This document shows positions 24,735-36,682 of a stretch of DNA of 64,000 nucleotides, one piece after another. Both the position numbers and the translations under genes were made by a program. This stretch comes from Nissolia schottii (Eukaryota > Streptophyta > Magnoliopsida > Fabales > Fabaceae). The notes beneath the pieces were generated by a model that saw only the letters and a list, made by a program, of their open reading frames with translations, ran no database searches and was not told the origin of the DNA. Within the stretch, counting starts at the first letter, position 1. Each line of letters begins with the position of its first letter. The stretch is from positions 138,091 to 202,090 of the forward strand of contig QANU01065388.1 in the NCBI GenBank assembly GCA_003254905.1, written 5' to 3'.

Positions 24735-24925
24735 TTAAGGCGGGCATAAGTTTACCAATTCATATTTACACACAATTATAATAATAAAGTTAGTGAAGCT
24801 CATAAGTATGTAGGTCATAAGTTTAATATGTGATATTTAAGCACACTCATAATAAAAGTGGGACCTAACATTAATAAAAGTGGGACCTAACATGAATTGC
24901 TAAACTTATATCCATGAAAGGATTT
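24735..24925. mobile_element. MITE-like repeat, copy B
   Basis: The ends are inverted: GGGCATAAGTTTACCAATTC at the left and, on the other strand at the right, ATAAGTTTAGCAATTCATG. A 22-bp word (TAATAAAAGTGGGACCTAAC) is tandemly duplicated at about 24852-24892. Related to the 7487-7645 block. Confidence 0.55.
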
Positions 24926-26340
24926 CTCATACTAGGTAAGTAGGTTGGTGCTAACATTTCGTGGGTGAAAAATTGGTGTCAACCTTCAATAAAGTTGAGT
25001 AAGGTTAACTACATTCGTTCTTCAGAGACCGCATACAATAAAAGTTGGTCTTATTAAAACACATTGTAGGATAAATAATATAGGTGGTGTAACCACTTTA
25101 CTATGTGCTTAAGAATAATGTATTAAACTTGTGTTTAGGTAAGAATTTCTCCACTTTTTGAAAGATATTGTATCAACTCTCATATCATCTATTGTATGGT
25201 GGGATCTCATTGAAAGTCACACCTAAATGAGATGAATTATGTTATTTAGACTTATTGATCATAAAACATCGTGCTGATTCATTAGTCATTCTTCGTTAGA
25301 TGAGATTTCAATGTAACTCACCTTGTTCAGATCTCTTCTAATAGTGAATAGCTAATTAATACAAATAACATTTTTCTATTGATATCTCATCTAACAATAG
25401 ATAAATTATTGAATAATTTTTATTTGCTGCCGCTACTATATTCTCATACTTTGAATACATCCCTTGTTCAAAGTTTTGCACACTCGCAGTTTTACAATAT
25501 TTATAGTCAGCTATACGTAATCTTTGATATTGTTGTCACCGTGACGATTATGCAGATAGTCTTAAGGATATGAAGCAAGAGTCTTTCCTGAAAGTTTTGA
25601 ATCGAGTAGAGTGGAGTAGGAATTAGTTACTTTAATTTGAATGCAAGAGTTAAAGAATGAAGAGTTATATAATTAATTTTTTGAAATTTCTAAATAGTTT
25701 TACATGGAGAGGAAATTGTTAAATCAAACAATCGAGGAAAGTTCCCGCTTACGCACCTAATCGGAGTCAGAGAAATTAGTCTCTCGCCGAAAGGAGAAAA
25801 AATATTCCGACAAATCCAAAATAAAACGGTAAATAGTTAAGAGATACGAGGGATTCATTTTAGCCTAATGGTGACCACATTAAATAGCTTATTAATAAAT
25901 CACATGGCTAACAATTATAAAAGCGGTTCTAACTTTGGCAGATCAATGCAAAAGATTTGTTGTTCAAGACATTCAGCACTAACTATGAAATTCAAAGGAA
26001 CCAAGTCATAACTCAACAGTCCAAAATTTTAGGAGATGCACAACTGTCAAAGAACTGTCATTTCCGTCTAGCTCCTCCACTTATCTGTTTTTTTGTTTTT
26101 TTTTTTTTTTTCCTTTTTCTTCTGCCTCTTCAAAATCACGTTTTGATTAGAAATGTCAATTCAATAGAACACAAATTGTGCTTCACTTTTACTACATTCA
26201 AGACCCCCATCATAGCAAGAGACAGAACAACACAAACGGCTGTCTTAATTTATATCAATCCAGGTATCTCCTGTGTCTTAATATTTACACTTCCACGAAC
26301 TTCACTGCCAGAGAACACTAAGATCCTGCCCTTGACAAAA
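24926..26340. other. spacer and probable TBP 3' end
   Basis: No gene is seen from 24926 to about 25930. The part next to 26340 is probably the last exon and 3' UTR of the minus-strand TBP gene. Open frames there, including one of 137 residues, are low-complexity chance frames. Confidence 0.45.
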
Positions 26341-26341
26341 A

Positions 26342-29300
26342 TCTGCCAAAATTATCAAATATGGGTATAACATTAGGTGCTGACAATATTTTATGATACA
26401 CTCACAGAGTCACACAAAGGGTGTTAAGGCAACTTGAAAATCCAATTTAACAAGGGTACAAAATAAACTGGTTAAGTTGAACTGTATAAAAAGCAAACTA
26501 GTTTGTAATTAAATAATTTTGCATTTGAAATTAATTCAGAGAATTTGTTTAGTCAGTCTGAAAAGCTGTTGGAAAAAGACAAGATAATAGACATCAAAAA
26601 GTTAGGATTAAATAAAACTAACTTTGAATTAGTTTTTTAAACTAGTTCTAAGCTGTAATTTGTTTGTATAAAAACCAGTTTTTAAGAAATTGTTAGTTGC
26701 CAAACAACAATTATCTAAAACCTAAAACCTAGCTCCACTGAAGTAATATATAACAGGTTTTTCAGGTTTATCAAACATAACTCTAATATCACCATTTCTA
26801 CAAAAGTATAACCTAGACTTCAGGATATACATCTCATGCAGTTATAATCCTCATGACTCTGACTAACTGATATTACAGTCTGTATAACCAATAAATACCA
26901 ATGAAAACAAAATTTAAATGAATGGAGCCATGTCCATACCATTGTTGGTTCTTCCTGAACTCAGTAAGCACAGGATATATGTTCTCAAAAGCGGTGTAAG
27001 TCTCATCTCTCACCTAGAAATTGAGAAGAACAAATAATATCAACAATCCAGGGAACCAGTAAAATTAAAAATAAATAAAATAAATGGGAGAACTATAAGA
27101 GAGTATTACCTTGGCTCCTGTTAGAACAATTTTTCCAGAAACAAATATAAGCAAGACTATCTTAGGTTGCTTCATACGGTAGATTAGTCCTGGAAACAGC
27201 TCTGGTTCATACTAACACCACAAACAAGAAAGTTCAACATTTATTCACCATTTAGTACATAAAAAGGTGAGGAGAAATTAGCTGCACAGGCATAGGCACA
27301 AAACCAAAGATTACCTTTCCATAATCAATGCTTCCTTTACCAAACAAACATCATTATGACAATAATACTCCTCAATGTTCCCTATTTCCCACCGTTTATA
27401 ATTATAAAATTAAGAAAAACCTTAAATTTGTTTGCAAAGCATTTAGTAGCGGCAAAGCAACTGTTTCACAATAAAATAAATCCAGTTCAAGGGTTGCTTA
27501 GCTGTAATGTAAATTAGTGTTGCAAACTATTCTTTAGACATTACAGTTTCAATAGATTATTTTACCCCAACTATGCAATTAAAGTGTTCCCAAAATATAC
27601 TTTATACAATACAGTTTTTCCATAGATTATTTCACCCTAACTATATAACTAAAGAGAAAACCCAACAAATCGGTATTATAACCAAGCATTTGAATATGAT
27701 TAACCAACATCAAAAGTGACCTGATTACTTTTAATCTAAAATATGGGAGAAGCACAAACCAACCCTCAGAATTCTTTAAAAATGATAAATAACTTACACT
27801 TGAGAAAGCACCATGGGAATATGCAAGACCCTCAAGCCGTATGGGGAACTTGACATCGCAAGAGCCAACAATGTTCTGAATCTTGAAATCCTAAAGCATA
27901 AAAACAGGGGAGTTGGCTATTAAATACTAATCAAACACTACTTAGATGTGTGGAAACAAAGTAATAGACAGTAGAGCATGAAACAATTATAATACAGATA
28001 ATGAGAAAGCACTACCTTAAATTTTGCTGGGAAACCAAGCTTTTGGATAATTCGAGCATACTGAAAGAGGAAAAAGAAAATCAGAAAATAATAAAAATTT
28101 TAGACAACAAAGGGCTTCCCATTCACAACTAAAGAAAGTAGTGTGTTGATCAAGCTTATACGCATGCAATAGCATACCTTCCTTGCAGCCAATTTAGACT
28201 GTTGCTCGCTCTTAGCTCCAGTACAAACCTAGTCATAGCAATGAAATTCAAAAAGCATTAGAAATAGAACCACTTAGAAGGACCATGCCAATTTAATTTA
28301 GTTTTGCAAGAGAAGCATTAGAATTAATAACTTGAGGAAAAGGAGAAAAGAGACAGATTCAACTTCAGAAACAATAATTTTCACATCATGAATCAACATG
28401 AAATTGTGAATCATAAAATACATGGTGGTCAATTATGAAAAATAGATCAAAATATACTTTTCATAAAATAAAACTGTAAATAAAGTATCAAAATAAAATA
28501 GTTTTCCTATTTCCTTCTGATGCACATTGAGTACTGGTATTTCTACATGATGTATCTCATAATGCTATCTAGAGCCTAGCAGATAAACCCTAATTTTTTC
28601 AGCCGGTTTTGTTTCTCTCTCCTTTATCATTGTCCATCTCATCTCTACAAATTTGAGGTGCATTTCACCACATACCAACCCCACCATCCTCACTGCCAGG
28701 TCAATCAAGTCCTACAACCATCAGTGGTCACTGGAGCAGCCACTAGCCTCCACACCCTGATCTGGTTCGCTGTGTCTATCAAACTGGATAGCGAGTGATG
28801 GCACATCTGAACCTGTTCCAGGCCACCATCCTAGCAAGCTACTCCAGCATTGAGATTGTGGCCAGTCAACCATCAACCAACCTCAATTGGCCCTCCACAG
28901 TCGCTGTTAACTACCTACCCTAGATGTTTATCACATGATTCCAGGGAGAGAACATTAGATTCTGATGACCAAACAACACTCCATGCAACCTATATTGGCT
29001 GGGCGAACCCAATCACATCAAATTCCATTAACTGAACCTCATTTCATGCAATTCTAACTACCACTACCATGTTTGCATCCGCATTACAAGCACCTTCATT
29101 TATAAACTAGTGCCAAATGGACAAGTCTGAATTCCATGAGTACCCACTTCCCACTAGTTGTCTGAATGAAATTCAATAAGATAACCATACAACTACGATC
29201 ATAGTAGAACTTCACCTACTTTTTTTGGGACAATGTTAAAATCAACAATAAAATGAACTTCTGTGACAGAAGTTCCAGGTGCATCAAAGGAACATACCAT

Positions 29301-30619
29301 CTTTCCAGAAGCAAAAATAAGTGCAGTTGTTTTTGGTTCTCTGATCCTCATGATCACGGCAGCAAAACGCTGTAAAGAATCACAACACAGACATCAGCAC
29401 AGCATACAAATGGCCAACTAAAACGAGTAAATCAACCAATTGTTCTTTGTCCAGAAAGCCACGCTAGAGTTGTTTAAAATCAAGATACATGACACAATGA
29501 CTGTAAAAGCACCAAGTTAACCCTCATTGTACTTCCAATGCAAAGTATAATAATAATGTCCCAATGCACTTGTACAACTGCACATGCACATGCACATGTA
29601 CATGTATTTGAGTTGAACTAAAACTTGCCTTGGGATTGTACTCTGCATTACGTGCTTGAAGTGCAATTGTTTTAAGGTCCAACTTACAGTCCAAATTCAC
29701 TGTTGACACAATATTTCTGGCAGTACAAAAAGCTTGACAATTAGATTATGCCAATGAAGCAAAAATTAAGAAATGTTCAAATGCATATAGAATAAAAAAC
29801 AATAATACATATTTCTAAGTAAACAACAACCAAGCATTATGCCCTATCATAACCAATGTCTATAGACCAAAATATTCAGCATTACAATGTAATTAGAAGC
29901 AAAATCCTTAAACATCTCAATGTGAATACATAAGTATATAACCTGCCGTAAAAATTCCCTGCTGTATAATTTGTAAACACATTGATGAGCATGGAAAAAG
30001 AAGACATTGACCATCTTTCTTATGGGTACTGGTATCCAGCATAAGTTGTTAGTTAAAGGTTTATGGATTGGTGATTATTTTTAATATTTTTAATTGACTT
30101 CTAAAGATTTATAGTGAAACCGGGCAAACCCATAACTTATTTGCCCGAAATGTAACCACAAGCTAACCATGATCAGATTAGCCCCAAATCCCATCATACA
30201 ATTTACCCCCTCAAACATAACCAGAAGGTAAACCCATCATCTGATTTGCCCCAAATCTAACCACAAGGCAAATATTTGCTATTATTTACAAGTTTGTACA
30301 AGTTTGAATTCTCAACATCACCATCATACATGCTAGAACAAACAACAACACAATGGCATGATCGCTTTAATTGGACAACACCATGCCACATTTTTATTAC
30401 AAAATTAAAAACCCGCAACTCGAACAGCAGAGTCATCCATCCCATGCTTCTAGTTACAACCCATCAAGCGAGCAAAACCAATCTGAAAACAGAAAGCAAT
30501 TGGTGTGGAAAGGTGTGTAAAAAGTCAAAATCGAATACTCACTGTAGGGTAGGCACGATCCCAGAAGGATGCTTCTGTAGATCCACTGGCTGGCTACCCT
30601 CCAATACTTGGTCAGCCAT
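26342..30619 (-). CDS. TBP: TATA-box-binding protein (TBP)
   Basis: TBP nucleates TFIID and is used by all three nuclear polymerases. Exons on the minus strand: 30619-30543, 29716-29629, 29369-29298, 28228-28178, 28060-28016, 27890-27798, 27211-27110 and 27013-26940. Together they give exactly 200 residues in frame, the Arabidopsis length. The N-terminus is [20 protein letters not shown]. The two saddle repeats are complete. The four DNA-kinking phenylalanines fall at Phe57, 74, 148 and 165, and [11 protein letters not shown] is intact. Exon 8 ends CAACAATG before a gtatgg donor. The stop is then probably completed by an A at 26342 (acceptor ttggcag), giving ...RKNQQ; this last junction is the least certain. 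Intron 2 has a GC donor (AAG|GCAAGT at 29628); all others are GT-AG. A 5' UTR intron is likely (donor at about 30898, acceptor just before 30624). Intron 3 (28229-29297) contains an unrecognised, GC-richer insertion at about 28510-29160. Confidence 0.95.
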
Positions 30620-30899
30620 GAACCCTAATACAACATTATACGCAATCAGTGCCAAATCTTCGCCCTTTTTATTCTAATACATAACAGATTTTATTGAAGA
30701 ATCCCAAAATTTTCAAAATTTCAAAATCGACCCAGATCTTAAAATTCCCCTAAAACAAAAAAAAAAACCTAACAGCTGAGGAGAATACTCCCCACAATCA
30801 ATCACTGCAAAATCGTCACCCTTTTATACTCAGCACAAAAAAAAACACAAATTAAAATATGCATGCCAATTTAGATAAAAGAGATCTAAGAGTTTGGAC

Positions 30900-30945
30900 C
30901 TTAGATCGCAAAATTAGGGTTTCGATTGAGGTTAGGGTTAAGGAG
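30900..30945 (-). promoter_or_regulatory. telo-box motifs in TBP leader
   Basis: AAATTAGGGTTTCGATTGAG and then GGTTAGGGTTAAGG on the plus strand give AACCCTAA-type telo-boxes on the transcribed strand, inside the predicted 5' UTR. The motif is typical of plant genes for basic transcription and translation machinery. Confidence 0.5.
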
Positions 30946-31210
30946 AATCAAGAATTGGAATTGGAAGTGAAAGGAGTAAGAGAGAGTGGAGGGAGAGAAG
31001 AGCGGGAACGATTCGAAAGAAGAGTTCTTTTATATGAGACGAAGATTGCAGCTTGTGAGATTTGATTTGTTGAAACGGTTTTATAGAGAGAGAATTTGAG
31101 ATGCGACGAGAAGAGAGAGAAACAGAGAGAGAGGTATTTGTGCGCGTTTGTGTTTTGTGGAAAGATCTGGGAGCTTATAGAGGGGAGAGAGGTGACAGCT
31201 CCATAGCCCT

Positions 31211-31218
31211 TATTTATA
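31211..31218 (-). promoter_or_regulatory. TATA box of the TBP gene
   Basis: The minus strand reads GCTTATAAATAAGG, containing a consensus TATAAATA. It lies about 590 bp upstream of the start codon. Transcription would begin about 30 bases downstream (about 31180), leaving a leader with GA-rich tracts and a likely intron. Confidence 0.65.
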
Positions 31219-31259
31219 AGCGTGGAAAGGGCGAATGTTATTGTCACCTGCGACTTTCA

Positions 31260-32000
31260 ATCACGGCCCAATTGTTACGTGCCACGTTCGCGATAGAAGT
31301 TGACTTGGGCTTGGTGAGGAGAAGGGAGAGGCTGTGATTGGATTTTTTTCCTTTCTTAAAAGAGAAAGATTATTTGTTAATTTAATTTTTAAATAATGAT
31401 AATTATTGTTTGAATATTTTTGTGTTTCTTTATAAATAAATGATATAAATAACATTTATTTAGAGTTTTTATTTTATATTTATTTAAATTATTTAGATGA
31501 CTATTCACACTAAAAAAAATTTAATTTATATGCACTGAGAGTATTAAGTTTTTTTAGTAATGTCTTTTAATCAAATGTTTTTATATGCATCTTTTAAAGT
31601 GCTGAGTGTTATGATCAAAGATGTTTGTTGATGTGGCAAAACTCGATTGCATGACAGTGTAATTTAAACTCAAAATATATTGATAATTGTTATCATTGTT
31701 TAGAAATATTATTTGAAATATTCAAAACGTGTACAAGTAATATCATATCTTTTTATTAAACGATTATGTTTCAAGTTTAAGATATTCTCATGGTATGCTT
31801 AATTTTTTATTTATTTTTTGATATTTTTAGGCTAAAATAATTTTTTTCTAGTTATACCTGTTTATTTAATGGATAATTATTCTTGCACACTCATCCTATT
31901 TTATAAAACTCTCGGCTGAGTCAACAAAGTGTTCACCCTAACGAACCACGCGCCTTCTTCAAGATAACTACTTCCTTCATCTCTCTGCGTTTTCTCACTC
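31260..32000. other. AT-rich spacer
   Basis: Nothing is recognised between the TBP promoter and the FAR1-like element. Confidence 0.5.
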
Positions 32001-32003
32001 TCT

Positions 32004-33985
32004 ATGTCTTGCTCTACGTTTTCTTGTTCGTTTGCTCTTCGATATAGTTGTTGCTTGTTCGTTTTTCATCTTTGTGTTTTTTTCTCTGTTCGTTTTTCAT
32101 TTCTGTTCTGCGTCATGGAGCCGTTGACGACGAATCCACTAAATTTATTTGGCGAGGAGTTGTCGTTCATGGAATTGTTGTTGGATAATTGCAATTATGA
32201 TACGGCGACAACGCCCCAACCCACATTGTTGGAAGGTAATTATCATACATGACGATTGTGTCTAAAGATAAACAAAGGTTGTGTCTAAAAATCAACAACA
32301 GTTGTTTCTTAAGATAAACAACGGTTAGATCTAAAATAAAATGAAGGTTAGGTCTCTTATAATAATATGGTTCTATCTTATATAACATGATGGTTGTGTC
32401 TACAATTCAATAATGGTTAGGTCTCTTATAACACGGTCATTGTGTCTTACTTCACAGAAAGTGTGGTACGTGGCCCTAGACTTCCAACTCAAGGTACCAC
32501 TGTCGTTAACAATGAAGAGATTGTTTTAGCAACATATGACGAGATTGTAGCTATGATGGTGTCAAACGTTGAAAACGTTGAAGAACCTGAAGGTATTTTA
32601 ACGAATGAATTAAATAAAGTTATGCTTTTCAAAGTTGATAAGTTAGGTCTACAATTGAATAATGGTTAGGTCTCTTACAACACAGTTGTTGTGTCCTACT
32701 TCACAAAGAGTCTGGTACATGGCCCCAACATTCCAATCAAGTAAACACTAATGTTAACAATGGAGAGATTGTTTTAGCAACATATGACGAGAATGTAAGG
32801 ATGATGTTGTCAAACTTTGAAGAACCCGAAAGTATTTTAATGAATGAATTAAATAAAGTTTAATTGATTATACCGACTACCGTTAGGTCTTTTTTGAATT
32901 ACACGTTAAACTTCGAATTATTGTAAGATAAACAACGGTTAGGTCTAAAATAAAATGAAGGTTAGGTCTCTTATAATAAGATGGTTGTGTCTTATATAAC
33001 ACGATGGTTGTGTCTACAATTCATATGCATTTTATTTGATATGATTTTTTTTATGTCTATATATAAGTGAATCAAGTACAAATATTATTATCCCAACTGT
33101 TGGTATGCAATTTGAGTCTGTTGAGGATGTTCATGATTTTTATAAAGACTATGCAACTAGCGTGGAATTTGAGTGCAAGATTAGAAACACAAAATATGAT
33201 GAATTTGGGGTTCTGTGGTACCATATAATTTACATGTGTTAGGGAGGGCAAGAGTCAATCTAAGATACCACCATCAGAGAGCCCTTTTGTTGCTGCAAAT
33301 TGCAAGGTCAAGATCATTACATCAAAGAACACTGACGGGGCTTAGGTGATCAACAAAGTTGTTTTGGAGCACTCTCATGCAAAAAGTCCATCAAAATCAA
33401 GACACTTTGCATCCAACAGATTCATACCAATGTTTGCAAAAAGGAGGATTGAGATGGACGATAATGCAGGGGTACAAACATACAAGAATTGTAACTCTTT
33501 GTTACATGAAGTTGGTGGGGCAGAAAATATTACATTCACAGAGAGGGATGTTAGGAATTTCGTAAGGACAGAAGTTAGAGGTGTTGGGTCGGAAGGGGAT
33601 GGGCAAGCCATGATACAATACTTTCATAGAATGCAGGCTCAAAATGGAAACTTTTACTATAAAATCCTAAATGATGATGAGAGGCGAAAATCACCCATGC
33701 TTTTTGGTGTGATACTAGGGGTCGAGCGGCGTATGAATATTTTGGAGACGTGATCTCGTTTGACACGACATGCTTGACCAACATGTACGGTACATTATTA
33801 TTTATATGACCTGACTACTTTTATATTTGAGACCTAACCAAAATGTTGTATGTGACCTAACCACATAATAACATTAGTCACAACTTTATGTGATTATAGA
33901 CCTAACTGTTCTTCTCCTAGGCGTCGACGATTACCATTTTTGTGATCCGCATAATGGTGACCGGTTGCGCTTCCATGTGTGATCG
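32004..33985 (+). pseudogene. broken FAR1/MULE-like transposase gene with duplicated exon
   Basis: A reading frame starts MEPLTTNPLNLFGEELSFME (ATG at 32115). Two related exon-like blocks follow (32455-32660 and 32695-32870), sharing VNNxEEIVLATYDE and an 'EEPE-IL-NELNKV' pattern. Next come VGMQFESVEDVHDFYKDYAT at about 33090-33165 (FAR1 domain start) and, from 33346, VLEHSHAKSPSKSRHFASNR with a long FAR1/MULE-type block up to 33753 (FTERDVRNF, MIQYFHRMQAQNGNFYY). Near 33695 the frame shifts: the expected 'AYEYFGDVISFDTT' piece of the MULE catalytic region lies in another frame. The rest of the catalytic domain is missing. Stops between the FAR1 pieces also break the gene. Non-coding parts are full of TTAGGTC words. 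Confidence 0.65.
32250..33915. repeat. dispersed TTAGGTC words, inverted on the two sides
   Basis: Between about 32320 and 32960 the word GGTTAGGTCT (or a one-base variant) occurs about eight times, mixed with GGTTGTGTCT. Between about 33830 and 33910 the complement GACCTAAC appears three times. Direct copies on the left and inverted copies on the right look like subterminal repeats of a DNA transposon containing the FAR1-like gene. Confidence 0.6.
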
Positions 33986-34258
33986 ACATGCAGCGGTTAT
34001 CTCCATCGTGTTCCTTAGTAATTGTGCCACCTTCTGAATGTGGGAAGTTATTTTCCCATAGTAGCCACGTCAGATTGGAGGTTATTGATAGTGTTCAAAC
34101 TTGTTAACCGTTCTCTCCATAGAACTGGCTTGATACCACAATTTTCTGCTAAGTCTCAAATTCTGTCGCGAGATTAGTCCAACACGAGGCTACTACCATG
34201 AAGCGACCATGACAATTCTTGGAAAGTTGATATCTTTGCAATAGTTTCTTACCTTGGT
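33986..34258 (-). mobile_element. older retrotransposon leader/gag-like fragment
   Basis: On the minus strand GTGGTATCAAGCCAGTTCTA at about 34131 resembles the primer-binding-site region that follows plant 5' LTRs. It is followed by MERTVNKFE and a helical, gag-like N-terminus that breaks after a few dozen codons. The solo LTR at 34259 seems to have inserted into or beside it. Low-confidence assignment. Confidence 0.4.
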
Positions 34259-36682
34259 TGTAACAACCCGACTTTTTCCTTCAATTAAAATGCTATTTAA
34301 GGAAGAATTAAAAATATAATAATAAAGAATAGTGAGATAAAAAAAAATAAAATTCAAATATTAATTTTATTTCTGTAATATTAGTTAAAAATAATCTTTT
34401 GACGATCTCGTGACGTCTGGTGACGTTTGGATCGAAATTAAGGTTTTGTTGTAATTTCTTTACGACTCATAGGAGTCTGTAAAATATATGAATGTGAAGT
34501 TAAATATAAGAATATGCCATCTAAGATTTAAATATTAACTGGGATAATTAATAGGTCACAGCGGTGTGTCCGGAATATTTTTAGGACATCCGGACATAAA
34601 TAATTAATGAACACATATAACCTAAAACACACTAAGGGCAAAATAGGAATTATACATGGCCATGGGATTAAGAATCACCCACGGCTGCCCTTCCCCCATG
34701 AGGAATCCGAACACACATATACACAAACACTCTAAACTTGTTTCATTTCTTCTTCCTAAGTTCCAAGACTTATGCTTCTAAATCCACCAAGATTCAATCA
34801 TCATCCTTTACTTTCATCACTCTAATTCACTCTCAAATCAATCAAGGAAGGCAAGCTAACATCAAGAATTAGAGTTTCTCTTCAAGGAGAATCCAAGAGA
34901 TCAAGTTCCAAANNNNNNNNNNNNNNNNNNNNNNNNNNNNNNNNNNNNNNNNNNNNNNNNNNNNNNNNNNNNNNNNNNNNNNNNNNNNNNNNNNNNNNNN
35001 NNNNNNNNNNNNNNNNNNNNNNNNNNNNNNNNNNNNNNNNNNNNNNNNNNNNNNNNNNNNNNNNNNNNNNNNNNNNNNNNNNNNNNNNNNNNNNNNNNNN
35101 NNNNNNNNNNNNNNNNNNNNNNNNNNNNNNNNNNNNNNNNNNNNNNNNNNNNNNNNNNNNNNNNNNNNNNNNNNNNNNNNNNNNNNNNNNNNNNNNNNNN
35201 NNNNNNNNNNNNNNNNNNNNNNNNNNNNNNNNNNNNNNNNNNNNNNNNNNNNNNNNNNNNNNNNNNNNNNNNNNNNNNNNNNNNNNNNNNNNNNNNNNNN
35301 NNNNNNNNNNNNNNNNNNNNNNNNNNNNNNNNNNNNNNNNNNNNNNNNNNNNNNNNNNNNNNNNNNNNNNNNNNNNNNNNNNNNNNNNNNNNNNNNNNNN
35401 NNNNNNNNNNNNNNNNNNNNNNNNNNNNNNNNNNNNNNNNNNNNNNNNNNNNNNNNNNNCCTATGCATTGTCGAAAGGGGGCAAGCTTAGGTGGGGGTAC
35501 AATATCCGCCCACTGTCGAGGGGTCCCGAGGGGGCACACGGCAGGTGGAAGCCCACCGCAGTAAGGTCCAGACAGTGTCGGCCTATGCTGAGGGTGTGAG
35601 GTTATTCCGTCATACTAGTGTCAATAGAGGACATTACTATGGTGGGAATAACACCTATTCTGTTATGCTGCTGTATTCTGTTACGCTGTTATATGCTGAT
35701 ATGCTGTCATAGTCTGTTATGCTGTTACATTCTGTCATGCTGTTTTATTCTGTTATGCTGCTACATTCTGTTAGACATGTTATGCTAATAATTCTGCTGC
35801 ATGTAGTCTGCTGAATTCTGTTATGTCTGTATTGGATGATTCTGTGATGCACATTCTGGTGATTCTGTTATGCTGAGTGTACTCTGATTATATGCTGTTA
35901 TTCAGTCTGATTAGAATATACAGGCTGCTGTTATGCCGTACCGTCAAGAGCACGCTCGAGACGGTTTACACGAGATATTAAATAGCACGAGAATGTAGTA
36001 AGCAAGAGTAGTTCCCATGTCACATATTAATGCAAATAAAGCCGTTCAGATAGGCCAGATAATAAATGGTAGGGACTTTAGTATGTATGCTCACTAGAGA
36101 TCTTTGAGCGGCCTGAAGTCCGACATAATCTGATATACGACTCAGGAACTAAGGTTATTTCCACTAAGAACCTACCGTTCTCATCCCCCACTGTTTTATG
36201 ACTTCAGGTACCGAAGATGATGAATCCTATTTTGAGGATGCCGAGGAGCCGCCAGAGGAGCCATGAGCGACTATGACTGGATGAGCTTAGAGAGATATAG
36301 TTGTTTAGTTTTGCCAAGGACATACTGAGTAGTCCTTGTATTTTGATGCTGTGTATTATGGATTCTGTATGTGACATTTTGATTTATGTACATATTATGT
36401 ATACCTTATACTATGTGACTTTGTATGGTGGACCCACTGGATGTATATTACATGTTCTATTTATAACAATGTTATCCGCTTTGCTATATCTATTTTATTC
36501 CAACGCATGGCTCTATTTTAGTACTAATTTGATAAGAGCAAAAGTTTAAAACGGGTCCTTATTTTATGAGCAATGACTATTTTTAAAAGATAACTATGGA
36601 ATAAGGTATTTCGACCAAGTAGACAACAACCTAGTGAGCTTTGTTTACTACGTACGGGTAAACAGTTAGCTAGGGTGTTTCA
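34259..36682 (+). mobile_element. solo LTR with 5-bp target duplication (gypsy-type)
   Basis: The block starts TGTAACAACCCGAC and ends GGGTGTTTCA, so it has TG...CA termini. It is flanked on both sides by TTGGT (34254-34258 and 36683-36687), a perfect 5-bp target-site duplication. No gag, protease or polymerase coding is visible between, so this is a solo LTR of about 2.4 kb. The size includes a 547-N gap whose real length may differ. The 'TGTAACAACCC' start is common in plant Ty3/gypsy elements. From 35650 to 35900 it contains a degenerate minisatellite of 'ATTCTGTTATGCTG' words. Confidence 0.85.
34913..35459. other. assembly gap (547 N) inside the solo LTR
   Basis: The Ns fall inside the LTR next to GC-rich and repetitive sequence, a usual cause of collapse. 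Open frames crossing the Ns are not real. Confidence 0.9.

Noticed and set aside
25957..26370. 137-codon plus-strand frame near the TBP 3' end
   Set aside because: It has a poly-Phe run from a poly-T tract and no motif, and it overlaps the probable TBP 3' UTR on the other strand.
30276..30677. 133-codon plus-strand frame over TBP exon 1
   Set aside because: It is antisense to TBP exon 1 and its intron, with unlike-protein composition.
34869..35539. Open frames of about 200 codons across the N gap
   Set aside because: They consist almost entirely of unknown bases.
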